Below are positions 9,301 to 18,872 of a stretch of DNA of 64,000 nt, piece after piece. This DNA is from Solanum dulcamara (taxonomy: Eukaryota > Streptophyta > Magnoliopsida > Solanales > Solanaceae), in the NCBI RefSeq assembly GCF_947179165.1, contig NC_077237.1, positions 66,137,523 through 66,201,522 of the forward strand, in the 5' to 3' direction. Every line of letters starts with the position of its first letter. The stretch's first letter is position 1. The notes under the pieces are model-generated. The model searched no databases. It was not told the DNA's origin and saw only the letters and a program-made list of their open reading frames with translations. A program made the translations under genes and the position numbers.

Positions 9301-10183
9301 TTGTTGATGGTGATTCGAGACACTCTATATAGCTTGGAAGCTTCATGACACCTTGATGAGTCTTTTGGTATTGGTCTCTTGCCAATTGGTTCGCCGGAGC
9401 TCCGGCACCACCAAAGTCGTCTTGACGACTTTTTGAATTTGAACTTGTTTGTATAGATTTGAGACATGTGTTATAGTTAGAAACCTTCTCCACACTGTTA
9501 CTCACCTTTTGGTATTGGTCTTGGCTGAATCGGCTGGCCGGAGCTCCGGCGACTCCATTGTTGTCAGAGTTCAAGGATAAATTCGAAGAGTGTGGCAGTG
9601 ATTCGAGATGGCGCTCATGACTGAGGAGATTGAAAACAGCTTGAGGAACATTTTGGCATTCATCTTGTGCGTTTTGGCTTGCCGTAGCTCCGGCGTCGAC
9701 TACAATTTGTTCGCCGGAGTTGATTTCGCCAGAGGTTTTTGTTCCTATCGGGGCGCCTTGTCCTTGCGAACAAAGTCCAGATGGTGCGAGGGCTAGAATA
9801 TCGCCGGAGGTGGCTGGAAATTGAAGGCGCAGTGGTGGCGCATTGGCGGCGATGCTGAGCTGATGCGCCTCTGCATTTTTCTCAATTGGGACTAAATTTT
9901 TTTGTGAACTTTGTACTGTGCTTGGCATATGGGATGAAGAATCATCTCCAATATTGTTTATAATCTTTAGCAATCCCCGATTTCTCAAGGATATGATTTT
10001 TTCAGCTTGCAGCAGCTCCTCACTCGAACAATGAACAGTGTTCACTTCAGTCTTTTGCAAATTTGAGGAGCTATAGATGGAATCTGAGAGTGAGATAACT
10101 TTCGTTGTGTTCGTATCGACGGAATCTACGATTCCATCTTTCGAACGAAATTTTTCGAGGTCCGGAGGTGGGTCCCACCCCAT
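6329..10183 (-). CDS. LINE ORF1 protein (DUF4283-type domain and CCHC zinc knuckle)
   Basis: 1284-aa intact frame. I chose ATG 10183 (MGWDPPPDLEKF) because upstream in-frame ATGs lie outside the inserted element, beyond its end at 10276. Residues 1-600 are low-complexity, with three 48-residue repeats. A DUF4283-like segment starts with FTEEDFLVKLASDCKYTLIG near residue 605 and runs to about 750. A zinc knuckle follows at about 790-803 (CQHCKHQGHTIHVC, CX2CX4HX4C). The C terminus is acidic and then has a KKKKKK cluster that could be a nuclear signal. In plant L1-type elements such proteins bind the element RNA and form the ribonucleoprotein. It is longer than common plant ORF1 proteins, mainly from the N-terminal extension. 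ORF2 begins inside its stop codon. Confidence 0.9.
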   Translation of the reverse strand: MGWDPPPDLEKFRSKDGIVDSVDTNTTKVISLSDSIYSSSNLQKTEVNTVHCSSEELLQAEKIISLRNRGLLKIINNIGDDSSSHMPSTVQSSQKNLVPIEKNAEAHQLSIAANAPPLRLQFPATSGDILALAPSGLCSQGQGAPIGTKTSGEINSGEQIVVDAGATASQNAQDECQNVPQAVFNLLSHERHLESLPHSSNLSLNSDNNGVAGAPASRFSQDQYQKVSNSVEKVSNYNTCLKSIQTSSNSKSRQDDFGGAGAPANQLARDQYQKTHQGVMKLPSYIECLESPSTSSNSKSRQDLHLPEEHCNSVVRAKAVAVVLDHVQNDQQGNRMLILEGIEENGHAPKEISKGNFTDKQWNSALAVAHPGKSSNYFNQYLVKSADHINNVVQMHSDTVEPHELSLLDNNVQKGNLANVAIVKPTNLHLALTKNNEEIQNATHNGDTDLVVKHKEQGNIILGNVEKNKQPDQLNRGLNVKTQPVHRPYIPNSNPMKVSNNFDAIKSTNKPAALNTGSNLGSRNSNQLRAPSFNIPTPNNHVVLPNTNLPAKQTQHPNTNTPTPPNPVIHQTLATKLRAQEAMKTDTIDITPPKITTKQGYPAVVFTEEDFLVKLASDCKYTLIGKFTNTMPKMETIRKEFILQTELRGGVKLTHFNSRHLYIDLDNEYDHSTVWSKGRMYINGQLMRLQLWTPTFKPEEETSLVPIWAILPELPWHCYRLAVVTPLLSPIGKVLFLDLATYKKTRGSVAKVKVQIDLTKQRPQHVWMGYGEDENGAGRWQSIQYEGVPDYCQHCKHQGHTIHVCTVKRRDEDNKKKQVQEEEARNKDKSSNEKNKEQQNKELKHQEDKQNKEQQNTSKAGTEKRDQEHAGWQIQRRKGKKDGQHNQQQPQQHKTQVSMTKGESSVPSQHIISSSKEGKSQQQAGMLNNSNFNTCNIQTCNVDSGVQSLLPIPHTVLDPSPHNPIQQVLHVNEESRPADKQKEQNITARCAPNTGLNNVESNKANGKIPGIDLMLPQTHGSPNYFNILNSINVVAEEVCGGQVGGIQEQITNLQEGETKGRENLLVDHRKDPRAPATTIPAEIRSNMQLQQDDVQQLSEDSDKGGVEFPKNSEQNTGAVIQLLNNKYTLSLSKKKREALKKKIGKKSKKSLSEKTQHRAGIYASPLQIQSSSTELYVLNKRAISDDLEDEYRPIQSEDEEDLDQKEQTHDEDEETSASPIRALDDITDSTTQDEVLQVTEKQGLSPRGQQAKKKKKKQKQDISTSSDNATCKSGINTRSKSLKL
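9279..9700 (-). repeat. Three 144-bp tandem repeats in the ORF1 N-terminal extension
   Basis: ACGACTTTTTGAATTTGA recurs at 9281 and 9425, and the 14-bp palindrome GCCGGAGCTCCGGC at 9393 and 9537, with a one-base variant at 9681: a constant 144-bp (48-codon) period. The encoded units carry a G-A-P-A-x-x-x-x-x-D-Q-Y-Q-K core and end in SSNSKSRQD. Confidence 0.85.
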
Positions 10184-10276
10184 TTCGTTTTTGTGACTAA
10201 AATGCCCTTCTTTGAGATAATGATTACTAGGGTTTGAGAGAATTTTTAGGAATTTAGTGTGTTTGTTAGTCTGCTT
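10184..10276 (-). other. 5' untranslated region of the LINE
   Basis: 93 bases between the 5' junction, defined by the right target duplication at 10277, and the ORF1 ATG. Its short length suggests that the copy may lack part of the promoter region, or that the family has a short leader. Confidence 0.6.
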
Positions 10277-10288
10277 AACTAAGTGGTT
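10277..10288. repeat. LINE target-site duplication, right copy
   Basis: AACTAAGTGGTT, identical to 3295-3306. Confidence 0.95.
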
Positions 10289-11779
10289 AGTAGAGCAACC
10301 GAGGGATTCCATCACTTCTTGGAATGAGCTTACAAAAATATTTTATGAGAGGTTTTTCCCACCTTCCAAGATGCTGAAATTGAGAGATAGCATCCAGAAC
10401 TTCAAGTGGGTTGATGGGGAACCAATTTATGAGACTTGGCTTAGGTTCCAGAAGTTGTTCTTGCAATGTCCCATTTATAGGCTACCAGACAATGTGTTGC
10501 TATAGTATTTCTATAGTGGTATTGATATGGTGAACAAAGGTGTAGTAGATCAACTTAATAGGGGTGACATCATCTGCCAACCCTTTGTTGTTACTTCAAC
10601 ATTGCTTGATGAACTGACGAAAATCAATCGTGCTTGGCACACTTGAGAGGACCATGTGTCTCCTCTTCATGTTGGTGTGGCTAAGGAAAAACTTGAGAAA
10701 AACCATAACGAGATGAGAACATAGAGAAAATGATGACTCAACATGATTTTCTCTCCAAACATGTTATGGGTAGAGGATACTAAGCGGTGAATGCGGTAGA
10801 TGCAAATGTTGGGCTGAATCAAGAGGATGCTAAGTTCGATGTCATATATAATGAAGAAGTGCAATTTCTAGCAAATCAGTCAAGGGGTTCCCATCTGACC
10901 TATCCAACACCGGGTGGGAACCAAGGTTGGAAAAAGGACCAAGAAAATAGTTGGAGAAAGAGGGATTGGCACGACCAAAGTAATTCTTGGAGGGAAGGTC
11001 ATGGTTATCATGATAGATATGTCCCTCCTCATCAAAAGCCCAAGGAGGCGAGTGTCGATCCTGACAACTTTTAAATGGAAGATATGCTTTCTAGAATTCT
11101 AAATAAGGTTGAGGGCTCAAACACGGTGTTGAAGGAGATGAAAGATGAATTTTCCTTCTTAAACCAAACAGTCATTTCACATTCGGTGTCGGTTAAACAG
11201 TTAGAGGCTCAAATGGGCCAAATTTTAGCCCATTTAAATTTGAGTCCTAAAGGTGGTCTCTCAAGTAATACAATAGCAAATCCTTAGAACGACAATGCAT
11301 AATGTATGGCTATTTGACAAGGAGTGGAAAAGTTGTCGGTAATGAAGTACCAAATAATGAAGCGGTTAGTTCAAGCAAGGGTAAGACGATGGTATTTGAA
11401 AGTGATGAGTTAGCCAAAGAGCTAAATAATGAAGCATATGATGAAGTGAAAGATGCACCGACGATTTTTTATTCTTGTGTGTCTCAAAAATGTAATGTGG
11501 GAGTTGTCCCACCGGTGGTTCCTACAAATCCACTTCCTAAAGTAAAGCCTCTGATCCTCAAAGTTTGAAAAAGAAAAATGAGGACGTTAAGTATCAAAAG
11601 TTCCTCTCCGTCTTCAAGACATTTTCTATTAACTTGCCATTAGTTGAGGTGTTATTGGAGATGTTCGGGTATGCCAAGTTTATGAAAACGTTAGTGACAA
11701 AAAAATGTAGAATGGACTATGAAACCATTGAAATATCTCACAACTGTAGTGCAATTATGTCGATTAATATTGTGGTGAT
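10289..11779 (+). pseudogene. Athila-like gag, C-terminal part, leading into the protease linker
   Basis: Continues the gag frame broken by the LINE: SRxxITSWNELTKIFYERFFPPSK, typical retrotransposon Gag, runs to a stop at 10503-10505. The frame then picks up again through SPLHVGVAKEK, and a W/R/H-rich segment near 10910-11070 (NSWREGHGYHDRY) is likely RNA-binding. 11075-11287 encodes a coiled-coil-like MEDMLSRILNKVEGSN segment. 11302-11568 and 11565-11774 carry the linker with KKKNEDVKYQKFLSVFKTF and LVEVLLEMFGYAKFMK, typical upstream of the Athila protease. There are at least four stops and one frameshift. It ends in the GGTGA that was duplicated by the solo LTR insertion. Confidence 0.8.
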
Positions 11780-12524
11780 GTCACAACCCAAATCCGGGCG
11801 TCATGGCACTTAGCTCAACCTACCGAGATAAGTCAGCCTAATACCCAACGGAAAGTAGATGCGGAAGAAAATGAAATAAATCAAAATTTAACAAAATGAA
11901 AAACACATAAAACAAACTCAAATTCCCCCAAAATTGGTTGTTATGTGTACAAGCCACTAATACATTATCGAAGTATGAATGAAAGTACAGTCACAATGTC
12001 TTTGTCTTTAGAATAGGACTAAAACATATTAAAGGAGCAAGAGGTATCCGCTAGATGGATGTAACAGCTACCTCAACACTCGAGATGATAGCCTCAGATG
12101 TGGTATAAAATGCGAGGAGATCAAGCAAGTCCGGAATCACAACCTACACAAGTCTAGAAGCAAGGGGTGAGTACCAAACAACACAGTATCCAACAAGTGG
12201 ATAACTAAAACTAAGGAAAGCTCGATAGATATAAGTACTCGTGTCATCCCAACCAAACCTCCTCAACTACAACCTGCATAAAACCAGCCCAACTCTACGC
12301 TCTACACAATAATAACAATACAATCCATGAATATTCATCGATAGTCTTATCAAGTGAATCATATCAAGTCAAATTCAACATATACAGAGAAATAAGTGGT
12401 AAACACAAATTCACAAATATCAACAAAATACAATGCAATGCAATGAAATGATGCATGTCTGTCCTATCGGTACATATCCACTGAATTGCAGTTCGGAATC
12501 CATGGGGATATTTCTATCCATGTT

Positions 12525-12635
12525 ATCTTCTACGGAGCGTGTGGCCTATCCCCTCAATATACATATCCTGCCACGGAGTGTGTGGCCCGACCTCTTTGTT
12601 TTATAATACCTGCCATAGAGCGTGTGGCAGGACCC
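12525..12635 (-). repeat. Three spaced copies of a 'CCACGGAGCGTGTGGC' motif in the solo LTR
   Basis: TACGGAGCGTGTGGCC, CCACGGAGTGTGTGGCCC and CCATAGAGCGTGTGGCAG follow at roughly 40-bp steps. The motif is an imperfect palindrome (GCCACRxxxYGTGGC). Confidence 0.6.
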
Positions 12636-13491
12636 CTTTGATTCGTATCATTTTCAGTCTCAGCACAATATATTAGAATCAATGCAATCAATTCATGTTC
12701 ATATGATTCACGATAATAACATGACAACAACAATAATTTTTCCTATCTCACAACAATATAGTTATTTCACATGTCAAAAATAAACCCATAATCACAACAT
12801 TTCGATTTCACCAATACATGTCATTAGATCACCATTTTATAATTCCCTTCATCTCTATTTTTAAGGCCAATTATACAGTCAATAACCCTATCCAATTCTC
12901 CTTACATCCCAGTACACATAACACGAAAATACAAGCATCTACAAGCTTAAACTAAGGTTTAGAAATTCACTTGCCTCAATTAAATTGAATAATCACTTTA
13001 AAAATTCATCCTTTTGTAATGATTTCGAATGATCAAAATCCGTTCAAATACATAATCTTCATAAGAAATGAATCCAATGACACTCATATTGCTATATTTA
13101 TTTTTGAATAAAAAATTGGGTCAAAAAGTCATCCTGAGTCATTGAAGTCAAATCTAAAATTTTCTTTCCGATTATGTTCACTCATGATAAAATAAACTGA
13201 CATGTCAAATTTCAGCTAAAACGGATCGTTATTCGACCCCAAATCAAGATTTTATGTGAAGAACCCTAGGGTCATATTTTCTTATTTCAGTGTTATTTCT
13301 CCACCAACAACCCTAAAAATATATTCATAATCACATAAAAATTTAATGAAAAGGATGAGAATAATTACCTTGACGCTTTGGAATGAAAATTCTTATTTTT
13401 CTCTTCTCCTTTATTTTTCTTTTCCCCTTTCTTTTCTTTCTACCTCCGTATTTTTTTTCCAGTTTCTGCCGCTTTCTCGTTCATGCCGCCG

Positions 13492-13525
<34 letters not shown>

Positions 13526-13526
13526 T
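13492..13526. repeat. (CT)n(TA)n microsatellite
   Basis: A CT run followed directly by a TA run inside the solo LTR. Confidence 0.95.
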
Positions 13527-14232
13527 CATCTATTATTATTTATTTCCTTTTTTCAAAAATTATTTTTAACAACAAAATTATTTTTTTCATTAAGATGAAA
13601 ATTATGCCACTCATTCCCACAAGTCAAAAATTTTATAAAAGTTAAGGGTTAAATAGGAAAATTAACAAAAGTCACAAATTTGATGAAATTCATATAACAT
13701 AATACACATAATATTTAGTTACCTATCTCAATATTTCAAAACTTAATTTATAATGTAAAAAATATAGTAATAGTTAAAATTGAAGCCACTGGTTATGAAA
13801 CCAGTGGCAACAACCACGCCAAATTCCCATTGTTGTTTACGGATCACATTCCTATTGCTTTCATAATTAAATATGATGCTAATAGAATAATATTAATATG
13901 ACCTCCAACTTAAGCTTACCTAAAGTGAAGTGTGGCGATCTCTTCTCGTCGTCGTCTGCGAAGGTAAGTTTCTCTTCCTTTCTTGCTTCTTTTTCTAATT
14001 AATTAGGTACTAAAGTAACAAACCGTACTAACATATTTTAATAAATATAAGAAAAGTGGTATTAAATAAGTTAACACTTTATCCCATTAATTAAATTAAT
14101 TATTTAAAATCACCCATCAACTAATTAACCGAAGTCATCGAATAGTCCAAATAATTTATTAAAATTTTATGGGAAGGGTCTCGTATGAAAGGAGGAGGAA
14201 TCATTCTCAAAATGACCTAACGGGTCATTACA

Positions 14233-14882
14233 GGTGAAGAAAGATGACCGTAGGGGCATTTACTATTCCATGTACTATAGGGCTTTACCAATTTGCTTAG
14301 GCACTTTGTGATTTAGGTGTAAGTATAAATTTGATGTCCTATGCCACTTTCAAACAACTCGGTTTGGGTGATCCTAAGCCAACTACAATGCTGCTACTCA
14401 TGGTCGATCAGTTTATCAAATGTTTCATCGACGTTCTCTATGAAATCTTGGTGAAGGTTGATAAATTCACATTTCCCGCAGATTTTGTTGTTCTTAACTG
14501 TGAGATTGATGCTGAGGTTCCCATTACCTTTTGTAGACCCTTCTTGGCTATCGAAAGAGAACTATTCCATGTGGAGAGTGGTGAGCTCAAGTTTCAGTTT
14601 AATGGTGAGGAGGTCACTTTTAATGTATGTAAGTCGATGAAGCAACCTAATGATTTTTATGTAATCTCGGTTATTGATGTCATTGATGAAGCAGTTGCAA
14701 GTGTGCAAGAAGTCTCTAGTTTTGGGGAATTATTGCTAGCTGTGCTATTGAACATCGATGGGGAAGAAATTCCAGACTATAAAGAAGTGATGGCAGCACT
14801 TTCAAGTGTAGGATCTTACCCCAAGAACCCCGTGAGGCTGGAGATTGACTTAAAAAATAGAGATACGCCACTTAAGAAATAG
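14233..14882 (+). pseudogene. Athila-like protease region
   Basis: The downstream part is open from 14331 to 14882 (MSYATFKQLGLGDPKPTT, then VDKFTFPADFVVLNCE and EVPITFCRPFLA), the C-terminal half of a retropepsin-like domain as in Athila polyproteins. The upstream active-site strand (expected LCDLGASINLMP) is present but frameshifted or mutated around 14300-14330 (TTTGTGATTTAGGTGTAAG). The enzyme would process the Gag-Pol polyprotein. It ends in a stop at 14880-14882. Confidence 0.75.
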
Positions 14883-16350
14883 AGACACGCCACCCGCCAA
14901 GCTATCTATAAAAAGTAACTTGAACTCAAGGTACTTCCTTCTCACCTTTAATATGTTTTCTTGGCTAAAAATGACACTTTTTTCGTCATTATAGCTGATA
15001 ATTTAGTTGATGATCAAGTACAAGCTCTTGTGGGCGTGTTGAAGAAGTTGATGAGAAAGAACAATTGTCGATATTGTGGGTATTCATCCAGTGTGTATGC
15101 TCATAAGATACAGTTAGCTAGTGACAGCAACCCGAGTATTGAGAACCAACAGAGGTTGAACCCTCCTATACAAGAGGAATTGAAGAAAAAAATCATTGTC
15201 AATAGTAAATAGGTGAGCCCAGTGCAATTCACCCCTAAGAAAGGTGGCATGATAGTTTTGCAGAATGAAAAGAATGAACTTGTACCAATGAGACTATCGA
15301 AATTGAATTCTTGTACGAAAAAAGACCACTTCCCAATGCCTTTCATGCATCAAATGTTAGATCGTCTTGCGGGTCATGGTTAGTACTTCTTTTTGTATGG
15401 GTATTCCATGTATAACCAGATTTCAATTGCTCCTAAGGACCAAGAGAAAACTACTTTCACGTGCCCATATGGCACTTTTGCTTTTAGGTGAATATCTTTC
15501 GGTTTATGCAATGCTCTCGTGACTTTTCAAAGATGTATGCTTTATATTTCTGCCGACATAGTTGAGGATACGATGTAGGTCTTTATGGATGATTTTTCAA
15601 TTGTGGGGGATACATTTGATGTATGACTTGAGCATCTTGGTCAATTTTTGAAATGATATGTGGAAACTAACCTTGTACTCAATTGGGAGAAGTGCCACTT
15701 TATGGTGAAATAGGGTATAGTGTTGGGACACAAAATTTTGGGAGATCATATTGAAGTTGATTAAGCGAAAGTTGAAGTACTTGCTCGGTTACCTCCTTTT
15801 ATTTTTGTAAAGGGTGTCTGGTGTTTCTTGGGACATGCCTAATTTTATTGGAGGTTCATTAAAGACTTCTCTTAGGTGGACTATCCTTTGTGCAAGATAT
15901 TGGAAAAAGATAGTGTGTTTAAGTTCGATGATGCTTACATCAACTCACTTTTGTGTCTTAAACAGAAGCTCATAATGGCTTTGATTATTGTTTCTCTGGA
16001 TTGTAGCATTCCCTTTGAGCTCATGTATGATGAAATGTAGTGTTAGGAGCTGTTCTTGACCAGAGAAAGGGAAACTTGTTCCACCCCATCTACTATGCTC
16101 GTAAGACACTTAACGTAGCCCAAAATAACTACACTGTTACTTAACAAGAATTGTTGCCTATTGTCTATGCATTTGAAAAGTTTCATTTCTATCTTTTGGG
16201 TACAAAGGTAGTAATCCATACCGATCATGCCGCAATTTGATATTTGATGGAAAAGAAAGATGAAATACCCTGGTTGATCCATTGGGTCCTATTTTAAAAA
16301 GAATTTGACATTAAGGTCAAGGATCGCAATGGCTGTGAAAATCACTAATC
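14883..16350 (+). pseudogene. Athila-like reverse transcriptase and RNase H remnant
   Basis: Readable blocks in shifting frames: a connecting segment 14961-15212, then KKGGMIVLQNEKNELVPMRLSK (about 15239), DHFPMPFMHQMLDRLAG (about 15325), the RT active-site block FMDDFSIVG (15580-15606), LGHKILG, and an RNase H region ending in a DRNGCENH-like junction near 16340. At least a dozen stops interrupt it. The RT and RNase H would copy the element RNA into cDNA. The integrase expected immediately downstream is absent. Confidence 0.75.
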
Positions 16351-17180
16351 TTTATTAGTGGGCCAGGTCCCATTTATTGATGCATAAGATGTACGTATGT
16401 CCCCGTTTCATCTAGTGACATCCTTTGGATTGACGTAGATTATTTGAGAGATGTTAAGGACTGAAAGAGACATCCACTAGTTGATACAATGCTAGTAATT
16501 TATATGAAGTCTCTGGAGGCAGGCATTATGCCTCCCTCTTCTACTGTGCCTGGTACATCTACTACCACATCTACATCTACGGTCCCTCCTAATAGTTCCA
16601 CATCATGGCCTCCTCTTACATAGGAAATGCTGAAACAAATAGGCAACCTTGCCCTACCATATAGGTAACCTTGCCCACTTGGCAGATGTGAGACCTTTGA
16701 CGATTGAGGCATCTATCACATCTATGATTTCCACACCTATTGCGTCTGCCATTTCCCCTCTACATGCTAAGGTAGTGGGACAATGAGCTACATGAAGCGA
16801 TATTGCCCAAAAATTAGCTACTCTTACCACTTGAGTTGAGGAGTGAGAAAAGGATGAGGGAAGTTCTGCTGATTTGGAGTCCATACTGACTGACATCAAA
16901 TATTTGAGGAGAGATATAGATGAGCTTAGGTCCACAGATATTACTATGATTTGGGGTGGCTTTGATGCCACCTAGGGTCCGAGTTTAGAGGTACCTCTAG
17001 TTCATGGAGTTGTTATTTCTAAGGCCCCTACTGCTTCTATGAACGAAGTTGATGCTGGTGCTAGTGATGATGATGAGGAGCCTCCAAAGATGGATGAAGA
17101 GGACTTAGGTGTGATTGAGCAGCACGCCGAGGATACATATAAGGGCCTTGCTGATTTGAAGGATGTGCAGCTCTAAGTAG
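16351..17180 (+). pseudogene. Degenerate C-terminal 'plant transposon protein' domain
   Basis: From about 16500 the sequence encodes a P/S/T-rich stretch (SSTVPGTSTTTSTSTVPP), then GNLAHLADVRPLTIEASIT, then a coiled-coil tail LRRDIDELRSTDITMIWGGFD and an acidic end DDDEEPPKMDEEDLG. This resembles the C-terminal part of a large uncharacterised protein commonly annotated as 'putative plant transposon protein' in Solanaceae Athila/Tat elements (recognised from memory, not searched). Its function is unknown. The N-terminal part and the integrase seem lost in one deletion between about 16350 and 16500. A small duplication (GGCAACCTTGCCC / GGTAACCTTGCCC) lies at 16640-16680. Confidence 0.55.
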
Positions 17181-18872
17181 TTGTGGAGCATTTGCTTGCT
17201 GATTTATCCCCCGTGGAGCCACCTCTTACTATTCCTAGTAAGACACTGGGCACTAATTCCCAGTTGAGGACAATTCTCCGGTCCAGCGATCTCCTCAGAA
17301 TTAGCTTAACAGAGGGATCCCTATCTCTATCTCTTTTACTTTCCTATTTTTTTTATTTTTTCATTGAAGACACTAATTTTTCTTTTTGGTAGGGTGCGGG
17401 TACCTTGGGTACCTAAACCATTTACTTTTGGTTATTTTGGAAACTTTATCATTTTGGGATGTAAATATTACTTTGTTATTTTGATAGTTTGTACATAATT
17501 GGTTTTGGGAATTTGTCACTTGTTCTCCCACTTAAATTGCTATGGTTGTGTGTAATGTTCACTTGTACATTTGAGAATGGCCTTGTTCAATATCAATGAC
17601 TTGGATAGTGATTTTGATGAACAGCACATTTTGTGTGATTCCAACGAGGCAAAAGAGGTTACATAACTCTTATGTGAACTCTTAGCATCTCATTGTGACT
17701 AATCGAATTTCAATTATGAGTCTTACAATAATTGATGCATATGAGCTTATATTGTAGAGTTATGTTTGATTTTCGTGTTAAAATGCCATGTGTGTTAAGA
17801 CTTACTTTAAAGATTTGGATGAGGACACCTAGAACTTGCCCTATTGGTCCAACCGATTAGAATTGGTGATTGAAAGAAATGATCTTCGGCATGATTTTTG
17901 AGAGTGAACATAAATTACTATAACTTCTTATGATTCCCTTATGAGAGAGTGAACCTAGTTTGGCACCATCTGAGCCTATCATTTTCTTTAGATGAAACTT
18001 GAACCTAATTGCTGAACCGATCTTCGAAATTCCATTATGTTGCCTACCTATGTCCTTCTTGGAGCATTGAGCATTTTGAATAGCTAACTTAGGAAAAAAT
18101 CCTAAGTTGGGGGTGTGGTAAATATGGGAAAGAATCGAGATAAATGGCTTGTGACAAATCACCCTTTGATGCTTGATAAAAAAGGAAATATGGAACCCCT
18201 CTATATAAAGAGAGAGAGAGAGAAGAAAAGAAAAGAAAAGAAGTCAAATTTTTATGCTGTTTCAGTTTGGAAATAAAAGGGGTATCCTAAGGTATATGTC
18301 AAATATCGTATAGTGCTATGAATGGAAAAAGGGTGATTTATGAGCTAGACAAATAAATGAAAAATAGGAGAAATAAAATTAATCCACGCTTTAAGGTGGA
18401 AGAGTCACTAAGCTTAATCATATCTTACCCTTAGCCCTGTTACAAGCCTTAAAAGTCCTTTCTGATCTTGTATGATCCGATTGATCTATTGGTTGGAAAA
18501 TAAGAGCAAGCCTATGGGTGAAGTTATGCATGTTTTTATCTTTGTGAATGTGAGAGTTGTGTTTGATTCTATTGTTATAATTTCTGAATGGCTTCTTCAA
18601 AGCGTAGAATCACTTCTTTTATGTGAGGGCATTCTAGTATGTGCGTTGAACATAAATCTGCATTTTGAAATAGGCATCTGCGAGCATGAATTCACATTGA
18701 GATTGGCTAGTCATCGTTTGAAGTCTTGAGTGCATAATTAAACATTGCATGCTGAAATTGAAACTTTCTTTCACTTGTGTGTTGATTCTCAATGATCACT
18801 ACTTGTACTCATTGGTTTTGAACTAATTTTTTTCCTAATTTACTTGAGGAAAAGAAAAAATTTAAGTTGGGG
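17181..18872 (+). other. 3' non-coding region of element A with polypurine tracts
   Basis: No sustained coding signal. Two AAGTTGGGG(G)TG-type purine tracts occur, at about 18103-18114 and 18864-18872. The second directly precedes the 3' LTR and is the likely plus-strand primer. A purine microsatellite (AG)n(AAAAG)n occupies 18208-18243. The rest is AT-rich with no recognised feature. Confidence 0.6.
18208..18243. repeat. (AG)n / (AAAAG)n microsatellite
   Basis: Simple purine repeat upstream of the 3' LTR of element A. Confidence 0.9.

Larger units (their letters stand above)
3307..10276 (-). mobile_element. Full-span but chimeric L1-type LINE with poly(A) tail
   Basis: Minus-strand insert of about 7 kb bounded by a perfect 12-bp target duplication, with an uninterrupted poly(A) tail (poly-T on the plus strand). 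Order in the element's own sense: short 5' UTR, ORF1 (1284 aa, 10183-6329), ORF2 beginning in the stop of ORF1, 3' sequence, poly(A). ORF2 encodes only the first part of the apurinic-like endonuclease and then changes into a tandem repeat. No reverse transcriptase motif is present, so this copy cannot be autonomous. Intact ORF1, perfect duplication and a clean tail suggest a fairly recent insertion, certainly younger than the Athila copy it sits in. Confidence 0.9.
11780..14232 (-). mobile_element. Solo LTR of a TGTAATGACC-family Gypsy element
   Basis: 2453 bp. Read on the minus strand it starts TGTAATGACCCG and ends GGGTTGTGACA, the termini seen in elements C, D and H. It is flanked on both sides by GGTGA (11775-11779 and 14233-14237), a 5-bp target duplication, and no internal region is present. 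The Athila protease reading frame resumes at 14233. A solo LTR forms by recombination between two LTRs of an inserted element. The LTR tip carries the inverted repeat AATGACC, 5-nt loop, GGTCATT at 14211-14229. Confidence 0.9.

Noticed and set aside
13346..13645. Plus-strand hydrophobic open frame around the CT/TA microsatellite
   Set aside because: Low-complexity T-rich sequence within a minus-strand solo LTR; the apparent membrane segment is a composition artefact.
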